A DNA stretch of 64,000 nt from Pseudomonas linyingensis (GCF_900109175.1 NZ_FNZE01000010.1:124001-188000); one strand, 5' to 3'; counted from the stretch's first letter, positions 1 through 9,184 are shown. Notes: generated by a model not told the origin, from the letters alone. Numbers and translations are program-made.

Positions 1-183
1 CTGCTCGGGAATCATCAGCCCCGGCCAGCACAGCTCCTCGGCGATCTGCCGCCACAGCTGCGCGTCGAAGCCCTGCGGGCTGGCCATGGCGGCACGCACT
101 GCCGCCGAATCGGAGGCCGCGGCGAGAAAGCCCGCCGCGCTCTCCTGGATCATCAATTGTTCGTCACTCAGCGCGAAGTCCAT
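1..183 (-). CDS. Acyl-CoA dehydrogenase, N-terminal part (runs off window start)
   Basis: The 61 visible codons, beginning MDFALSDEQLMIQESAAGFL, have the typical start of an acyl-CoA dehydrogenase N-terminal helical domain (DFxLSxEQxxxxxxxxxFL). The rest lies beyond the window edge. It is divergent from the steroid C/D-ring operon starting at 382, and the 198-bp gap between them holds a regulon-type palindrome at 299-314, so both directions may share control. It may be one half of a heteromeric steroid side-chain or ring acyl-CoA dehydrogenase, as neighbouring FadE genes are, but the substrate cannot be told from this fragment. Confidence 0.8.
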   Translation of the reverse strand, partial: MDFALSDEQLMIQESAAGFLAAASDSAAVRAAMASPQGFDAQLWRQIAEELCWPGLMIPEQ

Positions 184-298
184 TACCGGCTCCTCTGGCC
201 CATTAGCAGGACTCGAGTGTGCGAGTGGCGCACTCGCGGGGAATCCCCGAAATGGACTAGAAGCCGCACCAGCCGGGCGGATCGGCACCTTCGCCGCT

Positions 299-314
299 TA
301 GTCTCAACGGACGA
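299..314. promoter_or_regulatory. Regulon palindrome site, upstream of 382 operon
   Basis: Reads TAGTCT-CAAC-GGACGA, matching the interrupted palindrome T(A/C)GTCC-N4-GGAC(G/T)A found before many steroid genes in this window. It ends 67 bp before the dioxygenase start and lies between that operon and the divergent acyl-CoA dehydrogenase. Role as an operator or activator site is inferred from recurrence. Confidence 0.6.
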
Positions 315-381
315 TGAACCCCTGGCGCGGCCTGCGCAGAATCAGCTCCAGTCATGAAACGACCATTTCAGGAGCAGGGGC

Positions 382-1272
382 ATGATCGACATCCGTGGAC
401 TGAGTTACTTCGTTGCCCAGGTCGGCAATCTCGGCGACTGGCAATGCTACGCCGAGGACGTGCTGGGCATGCCCACCAGCCCCGCGCCGGGCGGCGGCCT
501 GTACGTGAAGATGGACGAACGTCCGTTCCGCATGCTGGTGGTCGAGGGCGATTCGCCGCGCTACCTGGCATCGGGCTGGGAGCTGGCCGGCGAGAAGGCC
601 TTCCGCAACGCCATCGCGCACCTCGAGGCCAAGGGCATCGAGTGGCAGGCGGGCAGCGCCGAGGAGGTCGAGCAGCGCGGTGTGCAGGCGCTGGCCATCG
701 TCGTCGACCCGGCGGGCAACCGCCACGAACTGTCGTGGGGCCATCGCTCAGATTGCCTGCCGTTCGTCTCGCCGCAGGGCGTGCCGCGCTTTCTCACCGG
801 CGACATGGGCCTCGGCCACACCGTGCTGCCGGCGCCGAACTTCGACGCCACCCTGTCCTTCGCTACCGAGGTGCTGGGCTTCGAGGTCTCCGACATCTTC
901 AACTTCCGCCCGGACCCGAACGGCCCGGCGACCCGCATCCACTTCCTGCATTGCGCCAACGCCCGCCACCACAGCCTGGCGCTGGCCGAGTACCCGGTGC
1001 CGAGCGGCTGCGTGCACGTGATGGTCGAGGTCGACTCGATGACCGAGGTGGGTCGCGCCCATGACCGCATGCAGGCCCATGGCGCGCCGCTGTCGGCGAC
1101 CCTCGGCCAGCACCTCAACGACCGCATGACCAGTTTCTACATGAAGACCCCCTCGGGCTTCGACCTGGAGTACGGGTACGGCGGCCTGCAAGTCGACTGG
1201 GCCGAACACAGCGCCTTCGAGTTCACTCGCGTGAGCATCTGGGGCCACGACTTCTCCGCCGGCCGTCAATAA
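382..1272 (+). CDS. Type I extradiol ring-cleavage dioxygenase (HsaC/TesB/BphC-like)
   Basis: A 296-residue protein of two vicinal-oxygen-chelate (glyoxalase-fold) modules, the usual length for BphC/HsaC enzymes. The Fe(II) ligands appear conserved as H146 (GLGHTVL), H212 (CVHVMVEV) and E263 (DLEYGYGG). The active-site H197, H244 and Y253 also align with those of BphC. Such enzymes meta-cleave catechols; in steroid degraders HsaC/TesB opens the aromatised A ring (3,4-DHSA). It starts an operon with ipdA only 11 bp downstream. Oddly, the usual partners HsaD and HsaAB are absent nearby, so a different catecholic substrate is possible. Family assignment is firm, substrate inferred. Confidence 0.85.
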   Translation: MIDIRGLSYFVAQVGNLGDWQCYAEDVLGMPTSPAPGGGLYVKMDERPFRMLVVEGDSPRYLASGWELAGEKAFRNAIAHLEAKGIEWQAGSAEEVEQRGVQALAIVVDPAGNRHELSWGHRSDCLPFVSPQGVPRFLTGDMGLGHTVLPAPNFDATLSFATEVLGFEVSDIFNFRPDPNGPATRIHFLHCANARHHSLALAEYPVPSGCVHVMVEVDSMTEVGRAHDRMQAHGAPLSATLGQHLNDRMTSFYMKTPSGFDLEYGYGGLQVDWAEHSAFEFTRVSIWGHDFSAGRQ

Positions 1273-1283
1273 GGAGCACATAG

Positions 1284-2162
1284 ATGAACAAGCAACTGAC
1301 GGCGGCCGATGCGGTCGCCCAACTGCGCGACGGCATGACCGTCGGCTTCGGCGGCTGGGGCCCGCGGCGCAAGCCGATGGCCATCGTCCGCGAGATCCTC
1401 CGCTCGGACGTCAAGGACCTCACCGTGGTCGCCTACGGCGGCCCCGAGGTCGGCATGCTCTGCGCCGCCGGCAAGGTGAAGAAGCTGATCTTCGGCTTCG
1501 CCACCCTCGACGCCATCCCGCTGGAGCCGTGGTTTCGCAAGTGCCGCGAGGCCGGCCAGCTCACCGAGCTGATGGAGCTGGACGAAGGCATGTTCCAGTG
1601 GGGCCTGCGCGCCGCCGGCATGCGCCTGCCGTTCCTGCCGACCCGCTGCGGTCTGGCCACCGACGTGCTGACCCACAACCCCGAGCTGAAAACCATCGCC
1701 TCGCCCTATGCCGACGGCGAGGTGTTGCTGGCCATGCCGGCGCTCAACCTCGACGTGGCCTTCCTGCACGTCAACGAGGCCGACCGCCTGGGCAACACCC
1801 TGGTCACCGGCCCGGACCCGTACTTCGACCACCTGTTCGCCCGTGCCGCCCAGCAGTGCTTCGTGTCCTGCGAGCGCCTGCACGAGCGCCTCGAGCTGAC
1901 CGCCGCAGAGGCTCGCGGCAACACCTTCGAGCGCTACCTGGTGACCGGCGTGGTGCACGCGCCCTTCGGTGCCCACCCGACCTCCTGCCCGTCCGACTAC
2001 GGCTGGGACATGAGCCACTTCAAGCGCTACGTCGCCAGTGCGGCGGAAGAGGGCGGCTGGCAAGCCTACGTCGACGAGTTCGTGACTGCCGGCGAGCTGG
2101 CTTACCAGGACAAGAACGGCGGCGCCGAGCGCCTGGGCAAGCTGCCCCTGCCGGTATTCTGA
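1284..2162 (+). CDS. ipdA: IpdA, COCHEA-CoA hydrolase alpha subunit (CoA-transferase family)
   Basis: At 292 residues it has the same length as mycobacterial IpdA. It has the class I CoA-transferase alpha fold start (DGMTVGFGGWGPRRKPMAIVREIL) and an acidic segment, ELDEGMFQWGLRAAG, around residues 97-112 that in this family carries the glutamate needed for catalysis. IpdAB is known to open steroid ring C of COCHEA-CoA hydrolytically rather than transfer CoA. It is followed 12 bp later by ipdB and lies in the same operon as ipdC and echA20, an order like that of the HIP-degradation clusters of actinobacteria and Comamonas. The identification rests on family features and gene context. Confidence 0.9.
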   Translation: MNKQLTAADAVAQLRDGMTVGFGGWGPRRKPMAIVREILRSDVKDLTVVAYGGPEVGMLCAAGKVKKLIFGFATLDAIPLEPWFRKCREAGQLTELMELDEGMFQWGLRAAGMRLPFLPTRCGLATDVLTHNPELKTIASPYADGEVLLAMPALNLDVAFLHVNEADRLGNTLVTGPDPYFDHLFARAAQQCFVSCERLHERLELTAAEARGNTFERYLVTGVVHAPFGAHPTSCPSDYGWDMSHFKRYVASAAEEGGWQAYVDEFVTAGELAYQDKNGGAERLGKLPLPVF

Positions 2163-2174
2163 GGAGGATGCGCG

Positions 2175-2981
2175 ATGACCGATACCTGTGATTTCACCCT
2201 GGCCGAACTGCTGATCGTCGCCGCCTCGGAAGCCTGGCGCGGCAACGGCGAGGTGCTGGCCTCGGGCCTGGGCGTGATCCCGCGCCTGGGCGCCAGCCTC
2301 GCCAAGCTCACCCACAGCCCGGAACTGCTGATGACCGACAGCGAGGCGTTCCTGGTCGAGGAGCCGATTCCGCTCGGCCCGCGCGGCGACTACGTGCCCA
2401 AGTACTCGGGCTACCTGAGCTTCGAGCGGGTGTTCGAGTGCGTGTGGGGCGGTCGCCGCCACGCGATGATCGGCCCGACCCAGGTCGACCGCTGGGGCCA
2501 GACCAACCTGTCGGCGGTCGGCGACTACCGCCAGCCGAAGATCGCCATGCTCGGCGTACGCGGTCTGCCGGGCAACAGCATCAACCACGTCAACTCGTTC
2601 TTCGTGCCCAACCACGGTCCGCGCGTGTTCGTCGCCGGCGAGGTGGACATGGTCTCCGGCGTCGGCTTCAAGCCCGAGCGCTGGCTGGAGGGCTCGCGCC
2701 GCGACCTGATGGACATCCGCCACGTGGTCACCGACCTGTGCGTGATGGACTTCGGCGGTCCCGACCGCGCGGTGCGCGTGCGCTCGCTGCATCCGGGGGT
2801 GAGTTTCGCCGAGGTGCAGGAGAAGACCGGCTTCCCGCTGCTGGCCGCCGACGACATGGGCGAAACCGCCCATCCGAGCGCCGAGCAGCTGGCGATCATC
2901 CGCCGCCTCGACCCGCACGATCTGCGCGCCTCCGCCCTCAAGGGCAATCCGCCCGGCATCCGTGCCGCTACCCAGGCCTGA
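2175..2981 (+). CDS. ipdB: IpdB, COCHEA-CoA hydrolase beta subunit
   Basis: A 268-residue CoA-transferase beta-type subunit (FTLAELLIVAASEAWRGNGEVLASGLGVIPRLGASLAKLTHSPELLMTDSE near the start). It is paired with ipdA with a 12-bp gap and its own GAGGA ribosome site. Together the two form the heteromeric hydrolase that cleaves ring C in the last steps of steroid nucleus breakdown. The stop codon is 10 bp before the next start, so translation is probably coupled along the operon. An alternative reading as a generic 3-oxoacid CoA-transferase subunit is made unlikely by the ipdC/echA20/fadA6 context. Confidence 0.9.
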   Translation: MTDTCDFTLAELLIVAASEAWRGNGEVLASGLGVIPRLGASLAKLTHSPELLMTDSEAFLVEEPIPLGPRGDYVPKYSGYLSFERVFECVWGGRRHAMIGPTQVDRWGQTNLSAVGDYRQPKIAMLGVRGLPGNSINHVNSFFVPNHGPRVFVAGEVDMVSGVGFKPERWLEGSRRDLMDIRHVVTDLCVMDFGGPDRAVRVRSLHPGVSFAEVQEKTGFPLLAADDMGETAHPSAEQLAIIRRLDPHDLRASALKGNPPGIRAATQA

Positions 2982-2991
2982 GGAGTCCGCC

Positions 2992-3915
2992 ATGAGCGTC
3001 CCGAGCAGCGACAGCGAATTCGTCACCCGCAGCGACACCTCGGTCTACGAGACCGACGAGCCGGTGCTGTACGCGGTAGAGGCGGGCATCGCCAGCCTGA
3101 CCCTGAACCGCCCGGCGTTCAACAACGCGCAGAACTCGCAGATGACCTACGCCCTCGACGCGGCCCTGCGCCGCGCGGTGGACGACGACGAGGTCAAGGT
3201 GATCGTGCTGCGCGGCGCCGGCAAGCACTTCTCCGCCGGCCACGACATCGGCACGCCGGGGCGCGACATCAACAAGCCGTTCGAACGCGCGCATCTGTGG
3301 TGGGACCACACCAACAAGCCTGGCGGCGAGTACCTCTATGCCCGTGAGCAGGAGGTCTACCTCGGCATGTGCCGGCGCTGGCGCGAGCTGCCCAAGCCGA
3401 CCATCGCCATGGTCCAGGGCGCCTGCGTGGCCGGCGGACTGATGCTGGCCTGGGTCTGCGACCTGATCGTCGCCAGCGACGACGCCTTCTTCCAGGACCC
3501 GGTGGTACGCATGGGCATCCCGGGGGTGGAGTACTTCGCCCATCCCTACGAGATGAACCCGCGCATCGCCAAGGAATTCCTCATGTGCGGCGACCGGATG
3601 CCGGCCAGCCGCGCCTACGAGGTGGGCATGGTCAACCGCGTGGTGTCGCGCGATGAACTGGAAGCCGTGACCTACGCGCTGGCGGCGAAGATCGCCACCC
3701 AGCCGCGCATGGGCCTGGCGCTGACCAAGCAGGCGATCAACCACGTCGAGGATCTGGCCGGCAAGCGCAGCGCGATGGACGCAGTATTCGGCTGGCACCA
3801 CTTCGCCCACGTGCATAACGAACTGCTGTCCGGCGACAAGCTGGGTGGCTACGACGCCAAGGCCATGGCCAAGGCCAACAAGCAGGCCGCGGCCAGCGAA
3901 GGGGAAAGCGCATGA
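2992..3915 (+). CDS. Enoyl-CoA hydratase/isomerase (crotonase) family protein
   Basis: Crotonase fold of 307 residues, starting at the ATG with GAGGAG eight bases upstream; a longer frame starting at 2962 lies inside ipdB and is less likely. Typical blocks are GAGKHFSAGHDIGTP (oxyanion-hole loop 1, about residues 74-88) and GACVAGGLMLAWVCDLIVASDDAFF (loop 2). An insert WWDHTNKPGGEYLYAREQEVYLGMCRRW separates them, which makes it longer than the usual 260 residues. It is not EchA20, which is the gene at 5041. It probably hydrates or isomerises a CoA intermediate of ring C/D degradation; the exact step is not clear. Its last four bases overlap the ipdC start (ATGA). Confidence 0.85.
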   Translation: MSVPSSDSEFVTRSDTSVYETDEPVLYAVEAGIASLTLNRPAFNNAQNSQMTYALDAALRRAVDDDEVKVIVLRGAGKHFSAGHDIGTPGRDINKPFERAHLWWDHTNKPGGEYLYAREQEVYLGMCRRWRELPKPTIAMVQGACVAGGLMLAWVCDLIVASDDAFFQDPVVRMGIPGVEYFAHPYEMNPRIAKEFLMCGDRMPASRAYEVGMVNRVVSRDELEAVTYALAAKIATQPRMGLALTKQAINHVEDLAGKRSAMDAVFGWHHFAHVHNELLSGDKLGGYDAKAMAKANKQAAASEGESA

Positions 3916-5009
3916 GCGCCCTGCTGCAGACCCCGCTGACCGAGGCGCTCGGCTGCCGCTACCCGATCGTGCAGACCGCGATGGGCTGGGTGGCCGACGC
4001 CAACCTGGTGATCGCCACCACCCGCGCGGGCGGCTTCGGCTTCCTCGCCGGAGCGACCATCCCGGCCGCCGCGCTGGAGGGCGAGATCCAGAAGGTGATC
4101 AAAGCCACCGGCGGCAGCAACTTCGGCCTGAACTTCCACATGTTCCAGGAGAACGCCGCGCAGTGCGTGGATCTGGCGATCCAGTACCGCCTGCGCGCGG
4201 TGAGCTACGGCCGCGGCCCGGACAAGCAGACCATCGCCCGCTTCAAGGCCGCCGGCGTGCTGTGCATCCCCACCGTCGGCGCGCTCAAGCACGCGCAGAA
4301 GGCCGTCGAGCTGGGCGCCGACCTGATCACCATCCAGGGCGGCGAGGGCGGCGGCCACACCGGCGGCGTGCCGACCACCATCCTGCTGCCGCAGGTGCTG
4401 GACGCGGTGAAGGTGCCGGTGATCGCCGCCGGCGGCTACTCGACCGGGCGTGGACTGGCTTCGGCCTTGGCCGCCGGCGCCGCCGGCATCGCCATGGGCA
4501 CACGTTTCCTGATGACCAGCGATTCGCCGACCCCCAAGGCGACCCTGGAACGCTACCTGAAGGTCAATGACCCGCAGCGCATCCGCGTCACCCTGGCGGT
4601 GGACGGCATGCGCCACCGGATGATCGACAACCCGTTCATCAACCGTCTGGAAGGCGCCGGCCCGTTCGGCCGCCTGCGCATCGCCCTGTCCAGCGCCTGG
4701 CAGTGGAAGCAGCAGACCGGCATGAGCTTCGGCCACATGCTCGGCGTGCTGCGTCAGGCGCTCAAGGAGGATCCGGGTGCGGTGTCGCAGACGGTGATGG
4801 CCGCCAACCAGCCGGTGCTGCTGCAGCGCTCGATGGTCGACGGCTTCCCCGACGAGGGCATTCTGCCCAGCGGCCAGGTGGCCGCCGCCATCGGCGAGCT
4901 GCAGAGCTGCCAAGAACTGATCGAAGAGATGGCCGCCGAGGCCGAGCGTTGCCTGGCTGCGCTCTGTGCCCGCCAGGCAGCGGCGAAGACCGCGCCGGCC
5001 ATCTCCTGA
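3912..5009 (+). CDS. ipdC: IpdC, FMN-dependent 2-nitropropane dioxygenase-family steroid enzyme
   Basis: A 365-residue TIM-barrel flavoprotein of the nitronate monooxygenase family. It shows the N-terminal CRYPIVQTAMGWVADANLVIATTRAGGFGFLAG and the FMN-phosphate loop GGEGGGHTGG followed by PVIAAGGYSTGRGLASALAAGAAGIAMGTRFL. In HIP degradation IpdC acts on the CoA thioester before ring D opening by EchA20, which fits the neighbouring genes. The start codon overlaps the stop of the preceding crotonase, so translation is coupled. Without context it would be called a nitronate monooxygenase; position between ipdAB and echA20 argues for IpdC. Confidence 0.87.
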   Translation: MSALLQTPLTEALGCRYPIVQTAMGWVADANLVIATTRAGGFGFLAGATIPAAALEGEIQKVIKATGGSNFGLNFHMFQENAAQCVDLAIQYRLRAVSYGRGPDKQTIARFKAAGVLCIPTVGALKHAQKAVELGADLITIQGGEGGGHTGGVPTTILLPQVLDAVKVPVIAAGGYSTGRGLASALAAGAAGIAMGTRFLMTSDSPTPKATLERYLKVNDPQRIRVTLAVDGMRHRMIDNPFINRLEGAGPFGRLRIALSSAWQWKQQTGMSFGHMLGVLRQALKEDPGAVSQTVMAANQPVLLQRSMVDGFPDEGILPSGQVAAAIGELQSCQELIEEMAAEAERCLAALCARQAAAKTAPAIS

Positions 5010-5040
5010 ATCCCGCCATGCCTACCAGGAGCCAACAACA

Positions 5041-5793
5041 ATGAGCCAGGCATTCACTACCCGTATCGAGGCGGGCATCGCCGAACTGACGATCGCCAAG
5101 CCGCCGGTCAACGCGCTGGACAGCCAGGAGTGGCTGGGCCTGGCGCGCTCGATCGACGAGCTGGGCGCCAACCCCGACGTGCGCGTCATCGTCATCCGTG
5201 CCGAGGGCCGCGGCTTCTGCGCCGGGGTCGACATCAAGGAACTCGACGCCCATCCCGAGCGCATCGTCGCGGTGAACAAGGGCAACTACGAGACCTTCCG
5301 CGCCGTGCACCGCTGCCCGGTGCCGGTCATCGTCGCGGTGCACGGCTTCGTGCTCGGCGGCGGCATCGGCATCACCGGCGCGGCTGACATCGTGCTCGCC
5401 GCCGAGTGCGCCACCTTCGCCCTGCCGGAAGTCGACCGCGGCGCCATGGGCGGCGGCGCCCACCTGCAGCGGCTGTTCCCGGTGCAGAAGGTGCGCTACC
5501 TGTTCTTCACCGGCGACAAGATCGGCGCCCGCGAGGCCGAGAAGTACGGCTTCATCGAGCGCGTGGTGGCCAAGGAGCAGCTGCGCGAGACCGCCCTGGA
5601 GATCGCCGCGAAGATTGCCGCCAAGAGCCCGGAAATGATCCGCATCGCCAAGGAGGCGCTCAACGGCATCGAGGACGGCAACCTGGAAGACAAGTACCGC
5701 TGGGAGCAGGGCTTCACCCTGCAGGCCTACACCAGTCCGGACTCGGCGGAGACCCGCCGGGCCTTCGTCGAAAAGCGCGACGCCAAGTTCTGA
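5041..5793 (+). CDS. echA20: EchA20-like crotonase, ring-D-opening hydrolase
   Basis: A 250-residue crotonase starting at the ATG after CAGGAGCCAACAACA; an upstream in-frame ATG lies inside ipdC. Blocks PPVNALDSQEWLGLARSID, AEGRGFCAGVDIKELDAH, GNYETFRAVHRCPVPVIVAVHGFVLGGGIGI and YRWEQGFTLQ match, from memory, the arrangement of mycobacterial EchA20 (247 residues). EchA20 opens the cyclopentanone ring D of HIEC-CoA hydrolytically before IpdAB acts on ring C. It sits 31 bp after ipdC and 9 bp before the FadE30-like gene. Assignment is from recalled family sequence, not a database search. Confidence 0.87.
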   Translation: MSQAFTTRIEAGIAELTIAKPPVNALDSQEWLGLARSIDELGANPDVRVIVIRAEGRGFCAGVDIKELDAHPERIVAVNKGNYETFRAVHRCPVPVIVAVHGFVLGGGIGITGAADIVLAAECATFALPEVDRGAMGGGAHLQRLFPVQKVRYLFFTGDKIGAREAEKYGFIERVVAKEQLRETALEIAAKIAAKSPEMIRIAKEALNGIEDGNLEDKYRWEQGFTLQAYTSPDSAETRRAFVEKRDAKF

Positions 5794-5802
5794 GGACGCA
5801 CC

Positions 5803-6960
5803 ATGGACCTTGCCTATACCCCGAAACAACAGGCCTTCCGCGCCGAGGTGCGGGCCTGGCTGGCGGACAACCTGCCGCGTAAGCCGCTGGCCAGCTACGA
5901 CACCCGCGAAGGCTTCGAGCAACACCGCGAATGGGAAAGCCGCCTGTTCGACGCCCGTCTGTCGATGGTGATGTGGCCGGCCGAGCTGGGCGGGCGCGGC
6001 TGCGACCTTACCGAGTGGCTGATCTTCGAGGAGGAGTACTACGGTGCCGGCGCACCGATGCGCGTCAACCAGAACGGCCAGCTGCTGCTCGGCCCGACCC
6101 TGATGGAGTTCGGCACCGAGGCACAGAAGCAGCGCTTCCTGCCGCGCATGGCCGCCAGCGCCGACATGTGGGCGCAGGGCTGGTCGGAGCCCAATGCCGG
6201 CTCGGACATGGCGGCGATCACCAGCAAGGCGATCCGCGATGGCGACCACTATGTGCTCAACGGCCAGAAAACCTGGTCGACCCGGGCGATCTTCGCCGAC
6301 TGGCTGTTCGGCCTGTTCCGCAGCGATCCGGCCTCCAGCCGCCACCACGGCCTGTCCTTCCTGCTGGTGCCGCTGAACACACCCGGCGTGACCATCCGCC
6401 CGATCAAGGCGCTCAACGGCAAGGACGCCTTCGCCGAGGTGTTCTTCGACGACGTGCGCGTGCCGGTGGACAACCGCATCGGCGCCGAGGGGCAGGGCTG
6501 GAACGTGGCCATGGCCACCGCCGGCTTCGAGCGCGGCCTGCTGCTGCGCTCGCCGGCGCGCTTCCAGTACACCGCACGCAAGCTGGTCGAGCTGTACCGC
6601 GCCAACCGCGCCAGCGCCGACCGCGACCCGAGCATCGGCGAGGCAGTGACCCAGGCATGGATGGACGCCGAGGCCTACGCGCTGTCCGCCTACCACACGG
6701 TCGGCCGCCTGGCCCGCGGCGCGCGCATCGGCGCCGAGTCGAGCACCAACAAGATCTTCTGGTCCGAGCTGGACCTGCGCATGCACGAAACCGCCATGCG
6801 CATCCTCGGTGCGCGCGGCGAGCTGCTGGAAGCCAGCGAAGGCGAGGCCAACGGCTGGCTGGAGGGCTTCCTGTTCGCCCAGGCCGGGCCGATCTACGCC
6901 GGCACCAACGAGATCCAGCGCAACATCATCGCCGAGCGCATGCTCGGTCTGCCGAAGTAA
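5803..6960 (+). CDS. Acyl-CoA dehydrogenase, FadE30-like
   Basis: At 385 residues this is a full-length acyl-CoA dehydrogenase with N-terminal helical domain, middle beta domain (WSEPNAGSDMAAITSKAIRDGDHYVLNGQKTWST, about residues 127-160) and C-terminal helical domain ending YAGTNEIQRNIIAERMLGLPK. Length and motifs resemble FadE30, which dehydrogenates the 5-hydroxy-HIP-CoA propionyl side chain during C/D-ring degradation. The next gene, 10 bp away, is a divergent shorter dehydrogenase, so either two homomers or a heteromeric alpha2beta2 enzyme (known for steroid FadE proteins) is possible. Electrons would pass to EtfBA, encoded at 28216. Confidence 0.82.
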   Translation: MDLAYTPKQQAFRAEVRAWLADNLPRKPLASYDTREGFEQHREWESRLFDARLSMVMWPAELGGRGCDLTEWLIFEEEYYGAGAPMRVNQNGQLLLGPTLMEFGTEAQKQRFLPRMAASADMWAQGWSEPNAGSDMAAITSKAIRDGDHYVLNGQKTWSTRAIFADWLFGLFRSDPASSRHHGLSFLLVPLNTPGVTIRPIKALNGKDAFAEVFFDDVRVPVDNRIGAEGQGWNVAMATAGFERGLLLRSPARFQYTARKLVELYRANRASADRDPSIGEAVTQAWMDAEAYALSAYHTVGRLARGARIGAESSTNKIFWSELDLRMHETAMRILGARGELLEASEGEANGWLEGFLFAQAGPIYAGTNEIQRNIIAERMLGLPK

Positions 6961-6970
6961 GGAGCGGGCC

Positions 6971-8029
6971 ATGGACTTCACCTTTACCGACGACCAGCTC
7001 GCCTTCCGCGAGGCGGTCAGCCGCTTCCTGATGACCGAGGCGGCCCCCGAGATGCTCCGCGACGTCTGGGAAACCGACGCCGGCCGCTCCCCCGAGCTGC
7101 GCAACAAGATCGCCGAACAGGGCCTAACCGCCCTGTCGGTGCCCGAGGCCTGCGGCGGCCTGGGCATGGACGACGTCGCCTGGTCGCTGATGACCCAGGA
7201 ACTGGGCTACTACGCCATCCCCGACTCGCTGGCCGACACCGCCTACATCGCCGCCGGCCTGCTGTCCGCGCTGCCCGAAGGCAGCGCCGGGCGCGACGAC
7301 GCGCTGGCGCAGATCGCCGACGGCAGCATCCGCGTCGCCGTCGGCCATCCGGTCAACCCGCTGGTGGCCGACGCCCACCTGGCCAATTACCTGCTGCTCG
7401 CCCACGGCGACGAGGTGCACCTGGTGCCGCGCCAGCTGGTCGACGTGATCGCCACGCCGAGCATCGACGCCTCGCGCCGCCTCAGCCAGGTGGTCTGGGA
7501 GCCGAGTTCGGCGACCCGTGTGGCTGCCGGCGAGAAGGGCCGTGCGCTGTGGGCGCAGACCCTGGATCGCGGTGCCCTGGCGGTGGCCGGCCAGGCCTTG
7601 GGCCTGGCCCAGCGCATGCTCGACCTGTCGGTCGACTACGTCGCCCAGCGCAAGCAGTTCGGCAAGCCGATCGGCAGCTTCCAGGCGGTCAAGCACCACC
7701 TGGCCGACGTCGCCACCAAGGTCGAGTTCGCCAAGCCGGTGCTGTATCGCGCCGCCCACGCTCTGGCCAGCGGCGCTCGCGACGCCTCGGTGCACGTCTC
7801 CCACGCCAAGCTGGTGTGCGGTGAGGCCGCCTGGCTGGCCGCCCGCCACGGTATCCAGGTGCACGGCGCCATGGGGTACACCTGGGAGGTCGATCTGCAG
7901 ATGTTCATGAAGCGGGCCTGGGCGCTCGACGCCTCCTGGGGCGACCGCGCCTTCCACAAGTCCCGGGTGGCCGGCTTCGTGCTGGCCGACGGCGCCCCGT
8001 TGGGGCCGGGCAACACCTTCGAGGAATGA
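6971..8029 (+). CDS. Acyl-CoA dehydrogenase, shorter FadE partner type
   Basis: A 352-residue acyl-CoA dehydrogenase starting MDFTFTDDQLAFREAVSRFL after a GGAG ribosome site. The middle domain is degenerate: no clear NAGSD or GxKxxxT block is seen, while the C-terminal domain (YVAQRKQFGKPIGSFQAVKHHLADVATKVE and GIQVHGAMGYTWEVDLQMFMKRAW) is well kept. This pattern is typical of the partner subunit in heteromeric steroid acyl-CoA dehydrogenases such as the FadE31-33 type. It is translationally close to fadE30-like (10 bp) and fadA6 (3 bp). Which partner it pairs with is not evident from the sequence. Confidence 0.82.
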   Translation: MDFTFTDDQLAFREAVSRFLMTEAAPEMLRDVWETDAGRSPELRNKIAEQGLTALSVPEACGGLGMDDVAWSLMTQELGYYAIPDSLADTAYIAAGLLSALPEGSAGRDDALAQIADGSIRVAVGHPVNPLVADAHLANYLLLAHGDEVHLVPRQLVDVIATPSIDASRRLSQVVWEPSSATRVAAGEKGRALWAQTLDRGALAVAGQALGLAQRMLDLSVDYVAQRKQFGKPIGSFQAVKHHLADVATKVEFAKPVLYRAAHALASGARDASVHVSHAKLVCGEAAWLAARHGIQVHGAMGYTWEVDLQMFMKRAWALDASWGDRAFHKSRVAGFVLADGAPLGPGNTFEE

Positions 8030-8032
8030 TCC

Positions 8033-9184
8033 ATGGCTGAAGCTTATATCGTCGACGCCCTGCGCAGCCCGACCGGCAAACGCAAGGGCGGTCTGTCCCA
8101 CGTGCACGCCATCGACCTCGGCGCCCATGTGCTCAAGGCGCTGGTCCAGCGCAACCCGATCCCGGCCCACGAGTACGACGACGTGATCTTCGGCTGCGTC
8201 GACACCATCGGCTCGCAAGCCGGCGACATCGCCCGCACCAGCTGGCTGGCCGCCGGCCTGCCGCTCAACGTGCCGGGCACCACGGTCGACCGCCAGTGCG
8301 GCTCGTCGCAGCAGGCCGTGCACTTCGCCGCCCAGGCGGTGATGAGCGGCACCCAGGACGTGGTCGCGGTCGGCGGCGTGCAGACCATGACGCAGATCCC
8401 GATCTCCTCGGCCATGCTCGCCGGCCAGCCGCTGGGCTTCGCCGATCCGTTCTCCGGCAGCAAGGGCTGGCAGGCGCGCTTCGGCGACCAGCCGGTCAAC
8501 CAGTTCTACGCCGCCCAGCGCATTGCCGATCATTGGCAGCTCAGCCGCGCGCAGATGGAAGCCTTCGCCCTGGAAAGCCACCAGCGCGCCCTGAGCGCCA
8601 TCGCCGGCGGACGCTTCACCCGCGAGATCGTGCCGCTCGAAGGCGTCTGGTACGACGAGACGCCGCGCGAAACCACCCTGGAGAAGATGGCCAGCCTCGA
8701 AACGGTGGGGGCCGAATATCCGTCGATCACCGCCGCGGTATCCAGCCAGACCTGCGACGCCTCGGCGGCGCTGCTGGTGGTCTCCGAGGCGGCACTCAAG
8801 CGCTACGGCCTCACCCCGCGGGCACGCATCCACCACATCAGCGTGCGCGGCGACGACCCGATCTGGCATCTCACTGCGCCTATCGAGGCAACCCGCCACG
8901 CCCTGAAGAAGGCCGGCATGACGATGAACGACATCGACCGGGTGGAAATCAACGAGGCCTTCGCCTCGGTGGTGATGGCCTGGGCCAAGGAGCTGGACTA
9001 CGACCCGGCGCGCACCAACGCCAACGGCGGCGCCATCGCCCTCGGCCACCCGCTGGGCGCCACCGGCGCGCGGCTGCTGACCACGCTGCTCCACGAGCTG
9101 GAGCGCACGGGCGGCCGCTACGGCCTGCAGACCATGTGCGAAGGCGGCGGCCAGGCCAACGTGACCATCATCGAGCGGCTGTAG
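8033..9184 (+). CDS. fadA6: FadA6, steroid ring-degradation thiolase
   Basis: A 383-residue thiolase with the nucleophile C89 ([17 protein letters not shown]), H339 ([14 protein letters not shown]) and second catalytic C369 ([16 protein letters not shown]). The segments SSQQA, ARIHHIS and [11 protein letters not shown] are characteristic of FadA6, which cleaves the ketoacyl-CoA made after ring C opening. It is the last gene of the operon that starts at 382; a REPIN follows 28 bp downstream. A separate thiolase of a different subtype is encoded at 18592. Confidence 0.9.
   Translation: MAEAYIVDALRSPTGKRKGGLSHVHAIDLGAHVLKALVQRNPIPAHEYDDVIFGCVDTIGSQAGDIARTSWLAAGLPLNVPGTTVDRQCGSSQQAVHFAAQAVMSGTQDVVAVGGVQTMTQIPISSAMLAGQPLGFADPFSGSKGWQARFGDQPVNQFYAAQRIADHWQLSRAQMEAFALESHQRALSAIAGGRFTREIVPLEGVWYDETPRETTLEKMASLETVGAEYPSITAAVSSQTCDASAALLVVSEAALKRYGLTPRARIHHISVRGDDPIWHLTAPIEATRHALKKAGMTMNDIDRVEINEAFASVVMAWAKELDYDPARTNANGGAIALGHPLGATGARLLTTLLHELERTGGRYGLQTMCEGGGQANVTIIERL

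Noticed and set aside
3912-5009. Annotation as a simple nitronate monooxygenase
   Set aside because: Family is right but the operon with ipdA, ipdB, echA20 and fadA6 points to IpdC.
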